Positions 45,919 to 55,248 of a stretch of 64,000 nt of DNA are shown one piece after another. Numbering within the stretch: position 1 is the stretch's first letter; each line of letters begins with the position of its first letter. A model generated the notes under the pieces. The model searched no databases. It saw only the letters and a list, made by a program, of their open reading frames with translations, and was not told the DNA's origin. Source of the DNA: an uncultured Pelagibacteraceae bacterium (GTDB lineage: Bacteria > Pseudomonadota > Alphaproteobacteria > Pelagibacterales > AG-422-B15); contig CACNXQ010000004.1 of assembly GCA_902624455.1 (NCBI GenBank), forward strand, positions 1 to 64,000, read 5' to 3'. Made by a program: the position numbers and the translations under genes.

Positions 45919-47211
45919 CTACAAGAAGATATAGTATAAGAACGAAAGCACTCCTATTACTATCGATCCAGCATTAAGATCTGATTGCCTGCCACTTAAG
46001 GCTTTTATTATCACATAAGCAATAAAACCTAATGCAATTCCATGAGCTATACTAAATGTTAATGGCATTAAGATCGCAGCTAGTACGGCTGGTGCGTATT
46101 CTGTAACGTCATCCCATTCGATATCCCTCAAGTTTTTAAGGAAGAAAGTTGCAACAAATACTAATGCAGGAGCTGTTGCAAATGCAGGAATACTTTGAGC
46201 AAGCGGTGCTAAGAATAAACAAATAGCAAATAATGCTGCAACAGTTACTGCTGTAAGACCAGTTTTGCCTCCCTCTTTTACTCCCGCTCCTGACTCAATA
46301 TATGAAGTAGTATTAGATGTACCAACAACCGCACCAACTGTCGTAGCAACAGAGTCAGCTAAAACAGCTTTACCAATTCCGTCAACATTTCCTTCTTTAT
46401 CAACTTTACCAGTTAGATTGGCTACAGATGTTAGTGTTCCTGCAGTATCAAAAAAATCGACAAAAAGGAAAGCAAACGCAACGCCAATAAATCCAGCAGT
46501 GGCTAATAAACTAAAATCCATGGAGAAAGCGTGTACAGCTGGTGGTACAGATCCAACTACACCGTCAATTGCACTCACGCCAGTGATCCACGCAATAAGA
46601 CTTACTGCTAAAATACCAATGATTATTGAACCAGGTATTCCTCTTTTATCTAATATTGCCATTATTCCAAAACCAACAGCAGCTAACATAACAGGCATCG
46701 ATGCAACATCACCAAGCGTCACGAGAGTAGCTGGGCTGTCAACAACTATTCCTGCATTTTTTAGACCGATGATAGCAAGGAACAATCCAATTCCAGCTCC
46801 CACTCCGAATTTCATACTTACAGGTATGCTATTAATAATCCATTGCCTAGCAGGGGTTATTGAGAGTATTAAAAATACAATACCGGCCACAAATACTGCC
46901 GCCAGAGCTTGTTGGTATGTGTATCCCATTCCAAATACGACACCGAAAGCAAAAAAGGCATTTAGACCCATCCCTGGCGCAAGTGCAATCGGCCAATTGG
47001 CCCATACACCCATAATTAAACAACCAACAATCGATGCGATGATGGTTGCAACAAAAACGCCACCGAAGTCCATTCCTGTTCCTTCAGTTGAGAGAATTGC
47101 CGGGTTCACAACAATGATGTAGGCCATCGTTAAAAACGTAGCAATGCCCGCTAATATCTCAGTTCTAACGCTTGTTTTGTGTTGACTGAGCTTAAATAAG
47201 TTTTCTAACAT
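45919..47211 (-). CDS. Purine permease, NCS2/AzgA type
   Basis: A 430-residue membrane protein of about 12-14 segments in the AzgA/Xanthine-uracil superfamily: TEILAGIATFLTMAYIIVVNPAIL at the N-terminus, NWPIALAPGMGLNAFFAF, FFDTAGTLTSVANLTG with the key Asp/Glu carrier region, and TTSYIESGAGVKEGGKTGLTAVTV. It imports hypoxanthine, guanine or adenine with protons. A Shine-Dalgarno GGAGG precedes the ATG. A long antisense frame within it (46265-47122) is not a gene. Confidence 0.93.
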   Translation of the reverse strand: MLENLFKLSQHKTSVRTEILAGIATFLTMAYIIVVNPAILSTEGTGMDFGGVFVATIIASIVGCLIMGVWANWPIALAPGMGLNAFFAFGVVFGMGYTYQQALAAVFVAGIVFLILSITPARQWIINSIPVSMKFGVGAGIGLFLAIIGLKNAGIVVDSPATLVTLGDVASMPVMLAAVGFGIMAILDKRGIPGSIIIGILAVSLIAWITGVSAIDGVVGSVPPAVHAFSMDFSLLATAGFIGVAFAFLFVDFFDTAGTLTSVANLTGKVDKEGNVDGIGKAVLADSVATTVGAVVGTSNTTSYIESGAGVKEGGKTGLTAVTVAALFAICLFLAPLAQSIPAFATAPALVFVATFFLKNLRDIEWDDVTEYAPAVLAAILMPLTFSIAHGIALGFIAYVIIKALSGRQSDLNAGSIVIGVLSFLYYIFL

Positions 47212-47231
47212 TTATATCCTCCATAGATTTG

Positions 47232-47253
47232 CTCAATTATATCACTTATTGAG
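47232..47253. promoter_or_regulatory. Putative promoter/operator of the purine permease
   Basis: A TATAAT on the minus strand (47241-47236) lies between inverted arms CTCAAT (47232-47237) and ATTGAG (47248-47253), ~25 bp upstream of the permease ATG. A TTTCTG-like -35 is weak. The dyad could be an operator of a purine-responsive regulator, which is not seen here. No purine riboswitch core was recognised in the 133-bp gap. Confidence 0.35.
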
Positions 47254-47344
47254 TTGAGTTCAGAAAAATTAGTAATCAATAAAATCAGAATTGATAATTG
47301 ACTTAAAATTTAATTATTAAATTATTGAAATGATTAGAGATAAG

Positions 47345-48121
47345 TTAACGGCTCTCACGCCATATTTGTTTGTTAGTAAAGTATAATAAGAATGAAAGTA
47401 TAAGAAGATATGCAATAACCTTAAAACCGATTCTTTTTCTAGCTTCCAATTTAGGTTCTGCGGCCCATGTCAAAAATGAAGTAACGTCGTATGCCATTTG
47501 TTCAGGCGTTGATACTGTGCCATCAGTATACTCAACAGCGCCGTCATATAGAAGTTGTGGCATGGCAATTTTTTGGCCTTTAGCATAAATATTATAGTAA
47601 ACTCCATCGTCTAACTTCATATCACTTGGAGGCTCCTCATATCCAAGCAGAAGAGAATAAAGATAATCTGCTCCACCAGGTCGAGCCTTAACCATTACTG
47701 ATAAATCTGGAGGGTATGCGCCACCATTGGCAGCTCTTCCTTGTTGCTCATTTTCCCAAGGGCTTACAAACTTGTCAGATAATATTGCAGGGCGTAAAAA
47801 CATTTCACCGTCTTCATTAGGACCATCTTTTACCTCAAATTGAGCAGCCATGGCTTTTGCTTGAGCTTCTGAAAATTCAGGACCACCGTCTTCTACTAAA
47901 TTTCTATAACTCAAATAATCCATTGAATGACATCCTGCACAAACTTCCGTATAGACTTGATAACCACGTTGAAGAGAAGCCCTCTCAAAAGTTCCGAGAG
48001 GTCCTTCGAAAGACCAATATGGATGAAGAGGTTCTTTAAGCTCACCTGCAGCATGTGAATTGACTGAAAAGATAAGAGAAACAAAGATTGGAAATATTGC
48101 TAACTTAAAAAGAAATTTCAT
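47345..48121 (-). CDS. petC: Cytochrome c1
   Basis: Heme c1 subunit of complex III. A signal peptide (FKLAIFPIFVSLIFSVNSHA) precedes the heme motif CAGCH at 61-65, followed by SMDYLSYRNLVEDGG; the axial Met is within PQLL (AMPQLLYDGAVEYTDG), and the C-terminal anchor is KRIGFKVIAYLLILSFLLYFTNKQIWRESR. Here c1 is separate from cytochrome b, typical of alphaproteobacteria. Length 258. Starts 3 bp after the petB stop. Confidence 0.97.
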   Translation of the reverse strand: MKFLFKLAIFPIFVSLIFSVNSHAAGELKEPLHPYWSFEGPLGTFERASLQRGYQVYTEVCAGCHSMDYLSYRNLVEDGGPEFSEAQAKAMAAQFEVKDGPNEDGEMFLRPAILSDKFVSPWENEQQGRAANGGAYPPDLSVMVKARPGGADYLYSLLLGYEEPPSDMKLDDGVYYNIYAKGQKIAMPQLLYDGAVEYTDGTVSTPEQMAYDVTSFLTWAAEPKLEARKRIGFKVIAYLLILSFLLYFTNKQIWRESR

Positions 48122-48124
48122 AGA

Positions 48125-49399
48125 TTATTTATAAACAAAATCTCCTGTAACCGCAGAACCGTTTTCTTTTTGCTTTTGTTCTTCTTTGGTAAGAACTGGT
48201 TCACTAATACTTTTTGGCAAAGGCTTTGTCTTTTCAAAAAACCCAAGTAGCGGCATCACTATAATAAAGTGCATGAAGTAATAAGCCGTTGCTATTCTTC
48301 CAACAATTAAATAAATGCCAGAGGACACTTGTGAACCAAGATAACCTAACAAGATTACATCGGCGATAAACAACCAGTAAAATTGTTTGTATAGAGGTCT
48401 GTATTTTGCGGAACGAACTTTAGAAGTGTCTAACCAAGGCAAAAAGGCAAGAATTGCGATGGCTGAAACCATCAAAATTACGCCACCTAACTTATCGGGC
48501 ACAGATCTCAATATCGCATAAAAGGGTAAAAAATACCATTCAGGCACAATATGCTCAGGAGTCTGAAGAGGGTTAGCTGGTATGTAGTTGTCTGAGTGAC
48601 CTAAAATATTTGGAACAAAAAATACAAATCCAGCAAATATAATCATGAATACCATTAAAGCAAAGGCATCTTTGATCACATAATGTGGATGGAAAGGAAC
48701 GGTATCTTGAGAACCTTTTACGACATCAATACCTTCAGGATTATTGTTACCTGGTACATGCAAGGCCCAAACGTGAAGTACAACAAGTGCAAATATTAAA
48801 AAAGGCATAAGATAGTGAAGCGTGAAAAATCTGGTTAATAATGGGCTGTCGACTGAATAGCCACCCCATAACCACGTGGTGATTGCATCACCAAAAAAAG
48901 GTATTGCGCTAAATAAATTTGTTATAACTGTTGCTCCCCAGAAACTCATTTGGCCCCAAGGAAGAACATAGCCCATGAATGCTGTAGCAATCATCAACAG
49001 GAAAATAAATACTCCTATTATCCAAATTAATTCTCTTGGCTCTTTATATGATCCGTAAAAGAGAGATCTTGCCATATGAATATAAACAGCCATAAAGAAC
49101 AGCGATGCACCGTTGGCGTGAATATATCTAAGGAGCCAACCATAATTGACATCTCTCATTATATGTTCAACACTTTGAAAAGCTAAATCAGCATCAGCAA
49201 CATAATGCATTGCTAGAACGAGGCCTGTAACGATTTGAGTTAAAAGACAGAAAGTAAGTATGCCTCCAAAAGTCCACCAGTAATTTAAATTTTTTGGAGT
49301 TGGATAAGGTAACATATGTCCATAAATTAGATCTAGTAGAGGTAAACGATCATTAAACCATTTTCCAACTGCACTGCTAGGTTTGTAATCTGAACTCAT
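48125..49399 (-). CDS. petB: Cytochrome b of complex III
   Basis: Eight-helix di-heme cytochrome b. The N-terminal [29 protein letters not shown], the four His ligands ([27 protein letters not shown] and the helix-[16 protein letters not shown] regions), the Qo-site PEWYF in [25 protein letters not shown], and the [18 protein letters not shown] loop are all in order. 424 residues; the C-terminal extension [13 protein letters not shown] is short. Operon petA-petB-petC. Confidence 0.98.
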   Translation of the reverse strand: MSSDYKPSSAVGKWFNDRLPLLDLIYGHMLPYPTPKNLNYWWTFGGILTFCLLTQIVTGLVLAMHYVADADLAFQSVEHIMRDVNYGWLLRYIHANGASLFFMAVYIHMARSLFYGSYKEPRELIWIIGVFIFLLMIATAFMGYVLPWGQMSFWGATVITNLFSAIPFFGDAITTWLWGGYSVDSPLLTRFFTLHYLMPFLIFALVVLHVWALHVPGNNNPEGIDVVKGSQDTVPFHPHYVIKDAFALMVFMIIFAGFVFFVPNILGHSDNYIPANPLQTPEHIVPEWYFLPFYAILRSVPDKLGGVILMVSAIAILAFLPWLDTSKVRSAKYRPLYKQFYWLFIADVILLGYLGSQVSSGIYLIVGRIATAYYFMHFIIVMPLLGFFEKTKPLPKSISEPVLTKEEQKQKENGSAVTGDFVYK

Positions 49400-49404
49400 A
49401 TTTT

Positions 49405-49914
49405 CTATCCAATCTTAATAGTATTATCATTTAAAAAAACGTACTCCGGTATTTCTAAATTAGTTGGTGCGGGACCTTTTCTAATTCTTCCGGACGTATC
49501 ATAGTGAGAACCATGACAAGGACAGTACCAACCATTATAGTCACCTTTTTGCCCAAGTGGTATGCAACCAAGATGTGTACAAACACCAACCATAACTAAC
49601 CACTCGGGATTTTGAACTCTTTCTGTATCATCTTCAGGGTCTGGCAAATCTGTTATGGCAACTTTTTGCGCTTCAGTAATTTCTTCCTTGGTTCTTCTTC
49701 TAATAAAAACAGGCTTACCTCTCCATAAAATTGTTATACTTTGTCCTGGAACAATCGGTCTTAAGTCAACTTCAGTTGATGCAAGCGCCTTTACTGATGC
49801 ATCTGGGTTCATCTGAGTAATGAATGGCCATGCAACAGCTCCAGCTCCAGCAGCTGAAAATGCACCCGTAGTAATGTACAAGAAATTCCTCCTTGTTACC
49901 TTTTTTTCTCCCAC
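49405..49914 (-). CDS. petA: Rieske iron-sulfur protein
   Basis: 2Fe-2S subunit of complex III. A twin-arginine signal-anchor [20 protein letters not shown] places the domain in the periplasm. Cluster ligands are CTHLGC (C112, H114) and CPCHGSHYD (C131, H134) with the disulfide Cys at 117 and 133. Length 169. Two genes follow 5 and 3 bp apart. The promoter is likely in the gap shared with trmL. Confidence 0.97.
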   Translation of the reverse strand: MGEKKVTRRNFLYITTGAFSAAGAGAVAWPFITQMNPDASVKALASTEVDLRPIVPGQSITILWRGKPVFIRRRTKEEITEAQKVAITDLPDPEDDTERVQNPEWLVMVGVCTHLGCIPLGQKGDYNGWYCPCHGSHYDTSGRIRKGPAPTNLEIPEYVFLNDNTIKIG

Positions 49915-49974
49915 TTAAGTATCCATCCTTTTAATAGCTAATATACTAATAAATATTGCTTTTTTAAGGAAAAA

Positions 49975-50013
49975 AACATAACAAACGTCTCAAAAATTGT
50001 GTCAAGATGACGC
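49975..50013 (-). promoter_or_regulatory. Candidate petABC promoter with dyad
   Basis: The minus strand has TTGACA (50005-50000) followed at about 18 bp by TTATGT/TATGTT, a weak -10. The -35 lies inside an imperfect dyad GTGTCA-AGA-TGACGC (49999-50013). That is a plausible site for a redox or Pet-type regulator but resembles no site I can name confidently. Confidence 0.4.
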
Positions 50014-50049
50014 ATATTTCTAAAGAATTAAATTAATCATTATAAAAAA

Positions 50050-50505
50050 ATGAATTTAGCAATATTTCAGCCAGACATTCCTCAAAATACTGGATCAATG
50101 ATTCGCATTTGCTCGTGCTTTAATGTAGACATCGATATCATACACCCATCGTCATTTCCTTTGGATGATAAATCTCTTAATCGTGTTTCAATGGATTACA
50201 AGGAATTAGTAAACATCAGACAGCATGATAGCTGGGAAGATTATAAAAGGAATAAAACATCCAGATTAATTCTTCTTTCCACAAAAGGAAGGAAATCGTA
50301 TTTAGATTTTAAGTTTAGAACCGACGATAATTTAATAGTTGGGAGAGAGAGTGCTGGCGTACCCGACTATGTTCATGAGTCAGCTGATGAAATATTAAAA
50401 ATTCCAATGAATTCTCTAGCAAGGTCTCTAAATGTTGCAGTTTCATCGGCAATTGTTATATCAGAGGCCGCAAGGCAGATAGGATTAATTGATGAGACAA
50501 AATAA
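50050..50505 (+). CDS. trmL: tRNA (cytidine-34-2'-O)-methyltransferase
   Basis: SPOUT-family enzyme that 2'-O-methylates the wobble base of tRNA-Leu. Characteristic: FQPDIPQNTGSMIRICSCF at the N-terminus, KTSRLILLSTKGRKSYLDFKF, the SAM knot VGRESAGVPDYVHESADEILKIPM and RSLNVAVSSAIVISEAARQIG at the end. 151 residues, typical TrmL. Divergent from petA, and its end overlaps hemF. Confidence 0.95.
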   Translation: MNLAIFQPDIPQNTGSMIRICSCFNVDIDIIHPSSFPLDDKSLNRVSMDYKELVNIRQHDSWEDYKRNKTSRLILLSTKGRKSYLDFKFRTDDNLIVGRESAGVPDYVHESADEILKIPMNSLARSLNVAVSSAIVISEAARQIGLIDETK

Positions 50506-51295
50506 AATAAAATGTAAAAAATGGTTTAAAGAGCTTCAGAACGAACTCTGCAAAACGATTGAGAATATCGAGAGAGACTTTGGTTCAAAAGCAAAGTTCA
50601 AATCTCACAAATGGAAAAAAGGGGAATTTAGAATTATCAATGGAGATGTAATTGAAAAAGGTGGAATTGCCTTTTCAAACGTGACTGGAAAATTTCCAAA
50701 ACATTTTGCTCACGAAATACCTGGTACAAAGAAAAGTAGAAATTTTTGGTCTTCTGGAGTCTCCGTAATTTTACACCCAAAAAATCCGAAAGTTCCAGCC
50801 CTTCACTTTAATACGAGACATATCATTACTGGTAAAAGTTGGTTTGGAGGGGGCATTGATGCAACTCCAAGTTTTAAAAATAGAAACATGGAAACTCAAT
50901 TTCACAACAAACTAAGAACAATGTGTGATATTCATGATAAAAAATATTACAGAAAATATAAAAAATGGTGTGATGAATATTTTTTCCTTCCACATAGAAA
51001 TGAAATAAGGGGCATAGGCGGTATTTTTTTTGATTATCTTATGAATGATTGGGATAAAGATTTTGAATTTATAAAAGATACTGGTTCAACATTTAATTCG
51101 CTTGTAAATACAATTGTACGAGAACAAAATAAAAAAAAGTGGACTAAAAAAAATAAGGAAACTCAACTATTAAAAAGAGGACGATATGTTGAATACAATT
51201 TATTGTATGACAGAGGTACAAAATTTGGATTAAATAGTGGTGGTAATATTGATGCAATATTGATGTCAATGCCACCAAACGCTAAGTGGGATTAA
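50489..51295 (+). CDS. hemF: Oxygen-dependent coproporphyrinogen III oxidase
   Basis: Converts coproporphyrinogen III to protoporphyrinogen IX using O2. Conserved: [56 protein letters not shown], the [12 protein letters not shown] helix, the [16 protein letters not shown] metal/dimer strand and the C-terminal [37 protein letters not shown]. 268 residues, somewhat shorter than E. coli (299). Overlaps trmL by 17 bp; heme is needed by the adjacent bc1 complex. Confidence 0.96.
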   Translation: MMRQNKIKCKKWFKELQNELCKTIENIERDFGSKAKFKSHKWKKGEFRIINGDVIEKGGIAFSNVTGKFPKHFAHEIPGTKKSRNFWSSGVSVILHPKNPKVPALHFNTRHIITGKSWFGGGIDATPSFKNRNMETQFHNKLRTMCDIHDKKYYRKYKKWCDEYFFLPHRNEIRGIGGIFFDYLMNDWDKDFEFIKDTGSTFNSLVNTIVREQNKKKWTKKNKETQLLKRGRYVEYNLLYDRGTKFGLNSGGNIDAILMSMPPNAKWD

Positions 51296-51297
51296 AT

Positions 51298-51777
51298 ATG
51301 GAAACTGAGCCAATAACAGTAGAGGGTGCCAAAAAACTCCAGGATGAGCTGAGTGATTTAATAAACAATAAACGGCAAAAAGTAATTCAGGCAATTGCTG
51401 AAGCAAGGGAACATGGAGACCTAAAAGAAAATGCAGAGTATCATGCTGCAAAAGAAGAGCAAGGTCACATCGAAGGCAGGATACAACAGATTCAAGCTAT
51501 GTTGGCAAATGCAGAAATTATTGACGTATCAAAATTAGATAAAAGTAGCCTTAAAGTAGTTTTCGGATCAACTATTAACGTCACGGACCTTGATGACGAT
51601 AATAAAATAAAATTTAAAATTGTTGGCGATGATGAAGCAGATATTGAACAAAATTTAATTTCTTATAAATCTCCTGTAGCAAGAGCTCTTATAGGCAAAA
51701 CTAAAGGAGATTTTGTGACTGTTACAACACCAAAAGGTGAAAAAAGTTATGAAATTACAAAAGTTATATATAAATAG
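51298..51777 (+). CDS. greA: Transcription elongation factor GreA
   Basis: Stimulates cleavage of backtracked RNA. The coiled coil begins [47 protein letters not shown], carrying the acidic tip D and E, followed by the FKBP-like C-terminal domain ([29 protein letters not shown]). ATG 51298 follows the hemF stop by 2 bp; GTG at 51286 is an alternative. 159 residues. Confidence 0.95.
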   Translation: METEPITVEGAKKLQDELSDLINNKRQKVIQAIAEAREHGDLKENAEYHAAKEEQGHIEGRIQQIQAMLANAEIIDVSKLDKSSLKVVFGSTINVTDLDDDNKIKFKIVGDDEADIEQNLISYKSPVARALIGKTKGDFVTVTTPKGEKSYEITKVIYK

Positions 51778-51779
51778 AA

Positions 51780-53000
51780 CTATTTTCTTGCCTGTACTAC
51801 AGCTTTAAGCCTTTCTATCAAAGAAAACTTATCATCAATAAATCCATTTTCAGCCCACCAATCTTCAACTTCTGTAAGTATCTCTCCCACTAATGGACCC
51901 TCACTTACTCCCATACCAATTACATCTCTTGCTTCTAAATCAAATTTTGGCTTTTCAAATGTGTTGGCAACTTCGCATAGTGATCTCCAATTAACTTCAT
52001 TCTTTGGGTTAGGATCATTAACCCAATTTAATATGACTTCATCCTGAAATCTTGAAACACCAAGTTTATACAAAAGCAACCTGGCTTCCTGCATAGATAA
52101 GTAAGATACTATTTTTTTATTTAATTGAGAGTAAGATGATAACTCTGTGGACTCGCTCTTTGTAAGAGTATATTTACTAATAAAATTGTTTATTTTTTCT
52201 TGATCGTTATTAAGAAGCACACTTAATCTAAAAATATGATTAATTGGATATTTAATTTTTGTTTCAACGGAAATTAAAATATCAAAACTTTGACTTAACG
52301 AACAATTACAAAAATGTTCTTTTAATATACCTACCTCTTGCATTTCCTTTAGTGCATTTGATGGATCTTCAGATTTTAATAATCCACTAAACTCATGCCA
52401 TAATCTCTCGTTTGAAATAACATCAAGTTTTTTATGATGATTTTTAAAAATTTCTAAAATCTCTTTATTGTCGTTCATGAGTTGCATCATAGCCGAAAAT
52501 CTAAAAAATCTCATTATTCTTAAGTAATCTTCTGAGACTCTTTTTTCAGGATCTCCTATAAATCGAATTCTACGATTATTTATGTCATCAAAGCCACCAT
52601 GAAAATCATAAAATTTCCCAAATTTATCAAGATATAGAGCATTTATAGTAAAATCTCTTCTAGCCGCATCTTCCTCCATATCTTCTGAAAAATCTACATC
52701 AGCATGTCTTCCGTCAGTTTTTAAATCCTTACGGAATGAGGTTATTTCAAATTTTCTGTTATTAATTACAGCAGTAACGGTTCCATGTTTTAAACCAATG
52801 TCTACGTGTTTAATTTTATTTTTTTCTAAAATTTCTATTACTTCGTTTGGTTTAAATTTCGTAGCAAAATCAATATCACTCGTTTTTTTATCTAGTATCG
52901 CATCACGAACACAACCACCGACTAAAAATAGTTTTTCTTCAAAGATATCAAGCAATGTGATCACTTCGGGATCGTTTAATATGTGTTCAAATTTATCCAT
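51780..53000 (-). CDS. CCA-adding enzyme / poly(A) polymerase-type nucleotidyltransferase
   Basis: Class II nucleotidyltransferase: LVGGCVRDAILDKKTSDIDFATKF has the GG..R and DxD metal site (near 27-43), then GTVTAVINNRKFEITSFRKD, RRDFTINALYLDKFGKFYDFHGGFDDINNRRIRFIGDP, and the DYLRIMRFFRFSA helix. The C-terminal HD-like helical domain follows. It adds or repairs the tRNA 3' CCA; poly(A) polymerase is the paralogue alternative. 406 residues. Adjacent Nudix and DUF1285 genes occur together in many alphaproteobacteria. Confidence 0.9.
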   Translation of the reverse strand: MDKFEHILNDPEVITLLDIFEEKLFLVGGCVRDAILDKKTSDIDFATKFKPNEVIEILEKNKIKHVDIGLKHGTVTAVINNRKFEITSFRKDLKTDGRHADVDFSEDMEEDAARRDFTINALYLDKFGKFYDFHGGFDDINNRRIRFIGDPEKRVSEDYLRIMRFFRFSAMMQLMNDNKEILEIFKNHHKKLDVISNERLWHEFSGLLKSEDPSNALKEMQEVGILKEHFCNCSLSQSFDILISVETKIKYPINHIFRLSVLLNNDQEKINNFISKYTLTKSESTELSSYSQLNKKIVSYLSMQEARLLLYKLGVSRFQDEVILNWVNDPNPKNEVNWRSLCEVANTFEKPKFDLEARDVIGMGVSEGPLVGEILTEVEDWWAENGFIDDKFSLIERLKAVVQARK

Positions 53001-53004
53001 GAAT

Positions 53005-53652
53005 TTATTGAATTTTTCCTTTTAAAATATCATACAAGTTCATAAGCATACCAGCTGTTGCTCCCCATATCTTGTAATCTCTATATGGAATTACATAGTA
53101 ATCATAATCAAATTTAATACCATTTTTAGAGTATGATGCACTCTCTTTGTAGTGATTTTTATCATTTAAAAGGTAACTTATTGGCAAAAAGAATATTTCT
53201 TCAACTTCATTAATGCTTAATTTAAATGAATTTATTGTATCAATAATAGATACGATAGGCATAATTCTGTATCCTGTTCCAGTTATGTAGACATCAAGGT
53301 TTCCAATAACCTTAATATCGTCTCTCTTAATGCCAACTTCTTCGTAAGTTTCTCTTATTGCTGTTTCAATAGGGTCTTTGTCAAGAGAGTCTATTTTACC
53401 TCCTGGAAAACTAATTTGTCCTGCATGATCTTTTAGTTTTTCTGGTCGTTTAGTGAGTAATATTTTTGGCTCAGGTTGAAGAATGATCGGAATTAAAACT
53501 GCAGACGGAGTGAGGTTTGATTTTTGTAAGTTTTCTAACGCTTTAGGGTTGTGGAATCTAGTTAGAGTTTCTTCAGTTAAAGCTTTAAAACGTTGATGTG
53601 TAATTTTTTCATTTTGATGAAAAAGCTTTGAAAGAGATTCTTCAGTTAACAT
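53005..53652 (-). CDS. CoA pyrophosphatase-type Nudix hydrolase
   Basis: The Nudix box is GGKIDSLDKDPIETAIRETYEEVGI (G-x5-E-x7-R-E-x2-E-E-x-G-U), preceded by the CoA-hydrolase motif LLTKRPEKLKDHAGQISFPGG. This subfamily (YeaB/NUDT7-like) cleaves CoA and derivatives. 215 residues. It begins 4 bp after the CCA-enzyme start codon upstream region and abuts DUF1285 at 1 bp. Confidence 0.9.
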   Translation of the reverse strand: MLTEESLSKLFHQNEKITHQRFKALTEETLTRFHNPKALENLQKSNLTPSAVLIPIILQPEPKILLTKRPEKLKDHAGQISFPGGKIDSLDKDPIETAIRETYEEVGIKRDDIKVIGNLDVYITGTGYRIMPIVSIIDTINSFKLSINEVEEIFFLPISYLLNDKNHYKESASYSKNGIKFDYDYYVIPYRDYKIWGATAGMLMNLYDILKGKIQ

Positions 53653-54228
53653 CTATTTTATCTCAAACATTTTAAATATCTCATTATTACTTTCTATGGT
53701 TAAGAAATTTTTATCTTCTATGGTTCTTTCTTGAGCATATTCAATTAGTTCGTAATAAACAGATCTTGATATAAGCCCCCTTAAATTGTTTCTAACAAGC
53801 ATGTATGGTAAAGGCTCATTTTTATCATTTACTTCAATCGATATTGGATTTTTTTTTGTTAGGATAATTTCATCTTGAAGTGACGTATAGAATATTAGAG
53901 AAGTTTTATTTTCTTTTTTTAATTTATCCATTGATACAATCAAAAAAGGAGTATCCTCAACTTGTATTCTAACTTTTTCTACAGGAGTTACTAAATAATA
54001 TTCGCCATCAGAATCTAATCTTAAAATTGTTGAAAACAATCGTACCATCGCAGGTCTTTTAATTTCAGTGCCCATATACATCCACCTACCATCACGCAAA
54101 ATCTTTAAGTCTATATCACCACAAAATGGAGGGTTCCATTTATCTACAGGAGGTAATCCTTTTTTTCCAGATTTGCTAAATCCATAAACAGTCTCAATTC
54201 CTTTCAAATTTATTTTATTGTCACTCAT
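53653..54228 (-). CDS. DUF1285 protein
   Basis: The 191-residue protein matches DUF1285: GLPPVDKWNPPFCGDIDLKI at about 20-39, RDGRWMYMGTEIKRPAMVRLFSTILRLDSDGEYYLVTPVEKVRIQVEDTPFLIV. The function is unknown; no signal peptide or membrane segment. It is in a tight minus-strand run GNAT, DUF1285, Nudix, CCA enzyme, with gaps of 0-4 bp. Confidence 0.88.
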   Translation of the reverse strand: MSDNKINLKGIETVYGFSKSGKKGLPPVDKWNPPFCGDIDLKILRDGRWMYMGTEIKRPAMVRLFSTILRLDSDGEYYLVTPVEKVRIQVEDTPFLIVSMDKLKKENKTSLIFYTSLQDEIILTKKNPISIEVNDKNEPLPYMLVRNNLRGLISRSVYYELIEYAQERTIEDKNFLTIESNNEIFKMFEIK

Positions 54229-54717
54229 CTATGAAAAAATAATTTCCCCCATATCTTTTAGTTTCATTTCAGATTTATTTATTTTTATAAGAACTCTGTT
54301 TTTATTAACTGGTCCATAAAAAACAAAATTATTGTCTAATTTATTGAATCCAAATTCTTTATAATAATCATATTCGCCGACAACAATTATGAAGTAAATT
54401 TGACTATTAATAGTTATTTTATCTAACGAATACTTTACAAGTTTTTTTCCATATCCTTTACCAACTTGATTTGGTTCAACAGCCAATGGTCCTAATAAAA
54501 GTCCAGTATAGGAATTATTCATAAGTGTTTCACAAAAACTTATACTAGCTAGAATTTTACCGTTTAATGAATAAACGTATGAATAATCATCAATATATGG
54601 CTTATTTTCTCTTAATCTGTATACAGATCTTGCATATCTTCCTGGCCCAAAAGTTTTATTGAGTAAATTTTCAATTGTACCATTATCGCTTTGAATTTTT
54701 TTTCTAATATCACTCAT
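54229..54717 (-). CDS. GNAT-family N-acetyltransferase
   Basis: The GNAT fold is visible: GKILASISFCETLMN, LLLGPLAVEPNQVGKGYGKKLVKYSLDKI with the CoA pyrophosphate motif (V-x3-G-x-G-x-G), and YYKEFGFNKLDNNFVFYGP near the end. The family is the YhbS-like type. Substrate unknown. 162 residues; the C-terminus MKLKDMGEIIFS is short. Confidence 0.85.
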   Translation of the reverse strand: MSDIRKKIQSDNGTIENLLNKTFGPGRYARSVYRLRENKPYIDDYSYVYSLNGKILASISFCETLMNNSYTGLLLGPLAVEPNQVGKGYGKKLVKYSLDKITINSQIYFIIVVGEYDYYKEFGFNKLDNNFVFYGPVNKNRVLIKINKSEMKLKDMGEIIFS

Positions 54718-54789
54718 AAGTTCTGTGCAATTTCTACATTATTGTCTATGATTTTACCCTAAAAAGAATTTAAATTGGGAGAAATTTTT

Positions 54790-55245
54790 ATGCAGTCTGT
54801 TGATGTAAACGAATTAGAGAATTTTAAGGGAAAAGACATGGGTCATTCTGACTGGATGCAGATTGATCAGAATAGAATAAATCAATTTGCTGATGCAACT
54901 AATGACCATCAATGGATACATATAAACGAAGAGAAAGCAAAAGCAGAACTTCCTACAAAATCAACAATTGCTCATGGATTTTTAAGTCTATCTTTGTCTG
55001 TTCCTCTAAGTGCAAAAATTTGGACAATCACAGGTGCTAAGATGATTATTAATTATGGTCTTAACAAAGTTCGTTTTATAAACATGGTACCTGTAAATTC
55101 CAAAGTAAGAATGGCTGTAAAGATCAATGAAGTAAACAAATTAGATAATGGCGGTACTCAAGTCATAAGTGAAGCAACTTTGGAAATTGAAGGTCAAGAT
55201 AAACCCGCCTATGTAGCTGAAACTATTATGGTTGCTTTTCCATAA
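54790..55245 (+). CDS. MaoC-family enoyl-CoA hydratase
   Basis: Hotdog-fold (R)-specific hydratase or dehydratase. The hydratase-2 motif is FADATNDHQWIHINEEKAKAELPTKSTIAHGFLSLS with the catalytic Asp and His; YGLNKVRFINMVPVNSKVRM follows. ATG 54790 is selected because GGGAG lies just before it; a longer TTG start at 54775 is unlikely. 152 residues. Its substrate is an acyl-CoA of unknown chain length. Upstream of an EEP phosphatase. Confidence 0.88.
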   Translation: MQSVDVNELENFKGKDMGHSDWMQIDQNRINQFADATNDHQWIHINEEKAKAELPTKSTIAHGFLSLSLSVPLSAKIWTITGAKMIINYGLNKVRFINMVPVNSKVRMAVKINEVNKLDNGGTQVISEATLEIEGQDKPAYVAETIMVAFP

Positions 55246-55248
55246 ATA

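Noticed and set aside
46265-47122. A 285-codon frame antisense to the purine permease
   Set aside because: It lies in a gene with an unambiguous transporter sequence on the other strand; its product is low-complexity Pro/Thr/Ala-rich and looks like reverse-complement coding shadow.
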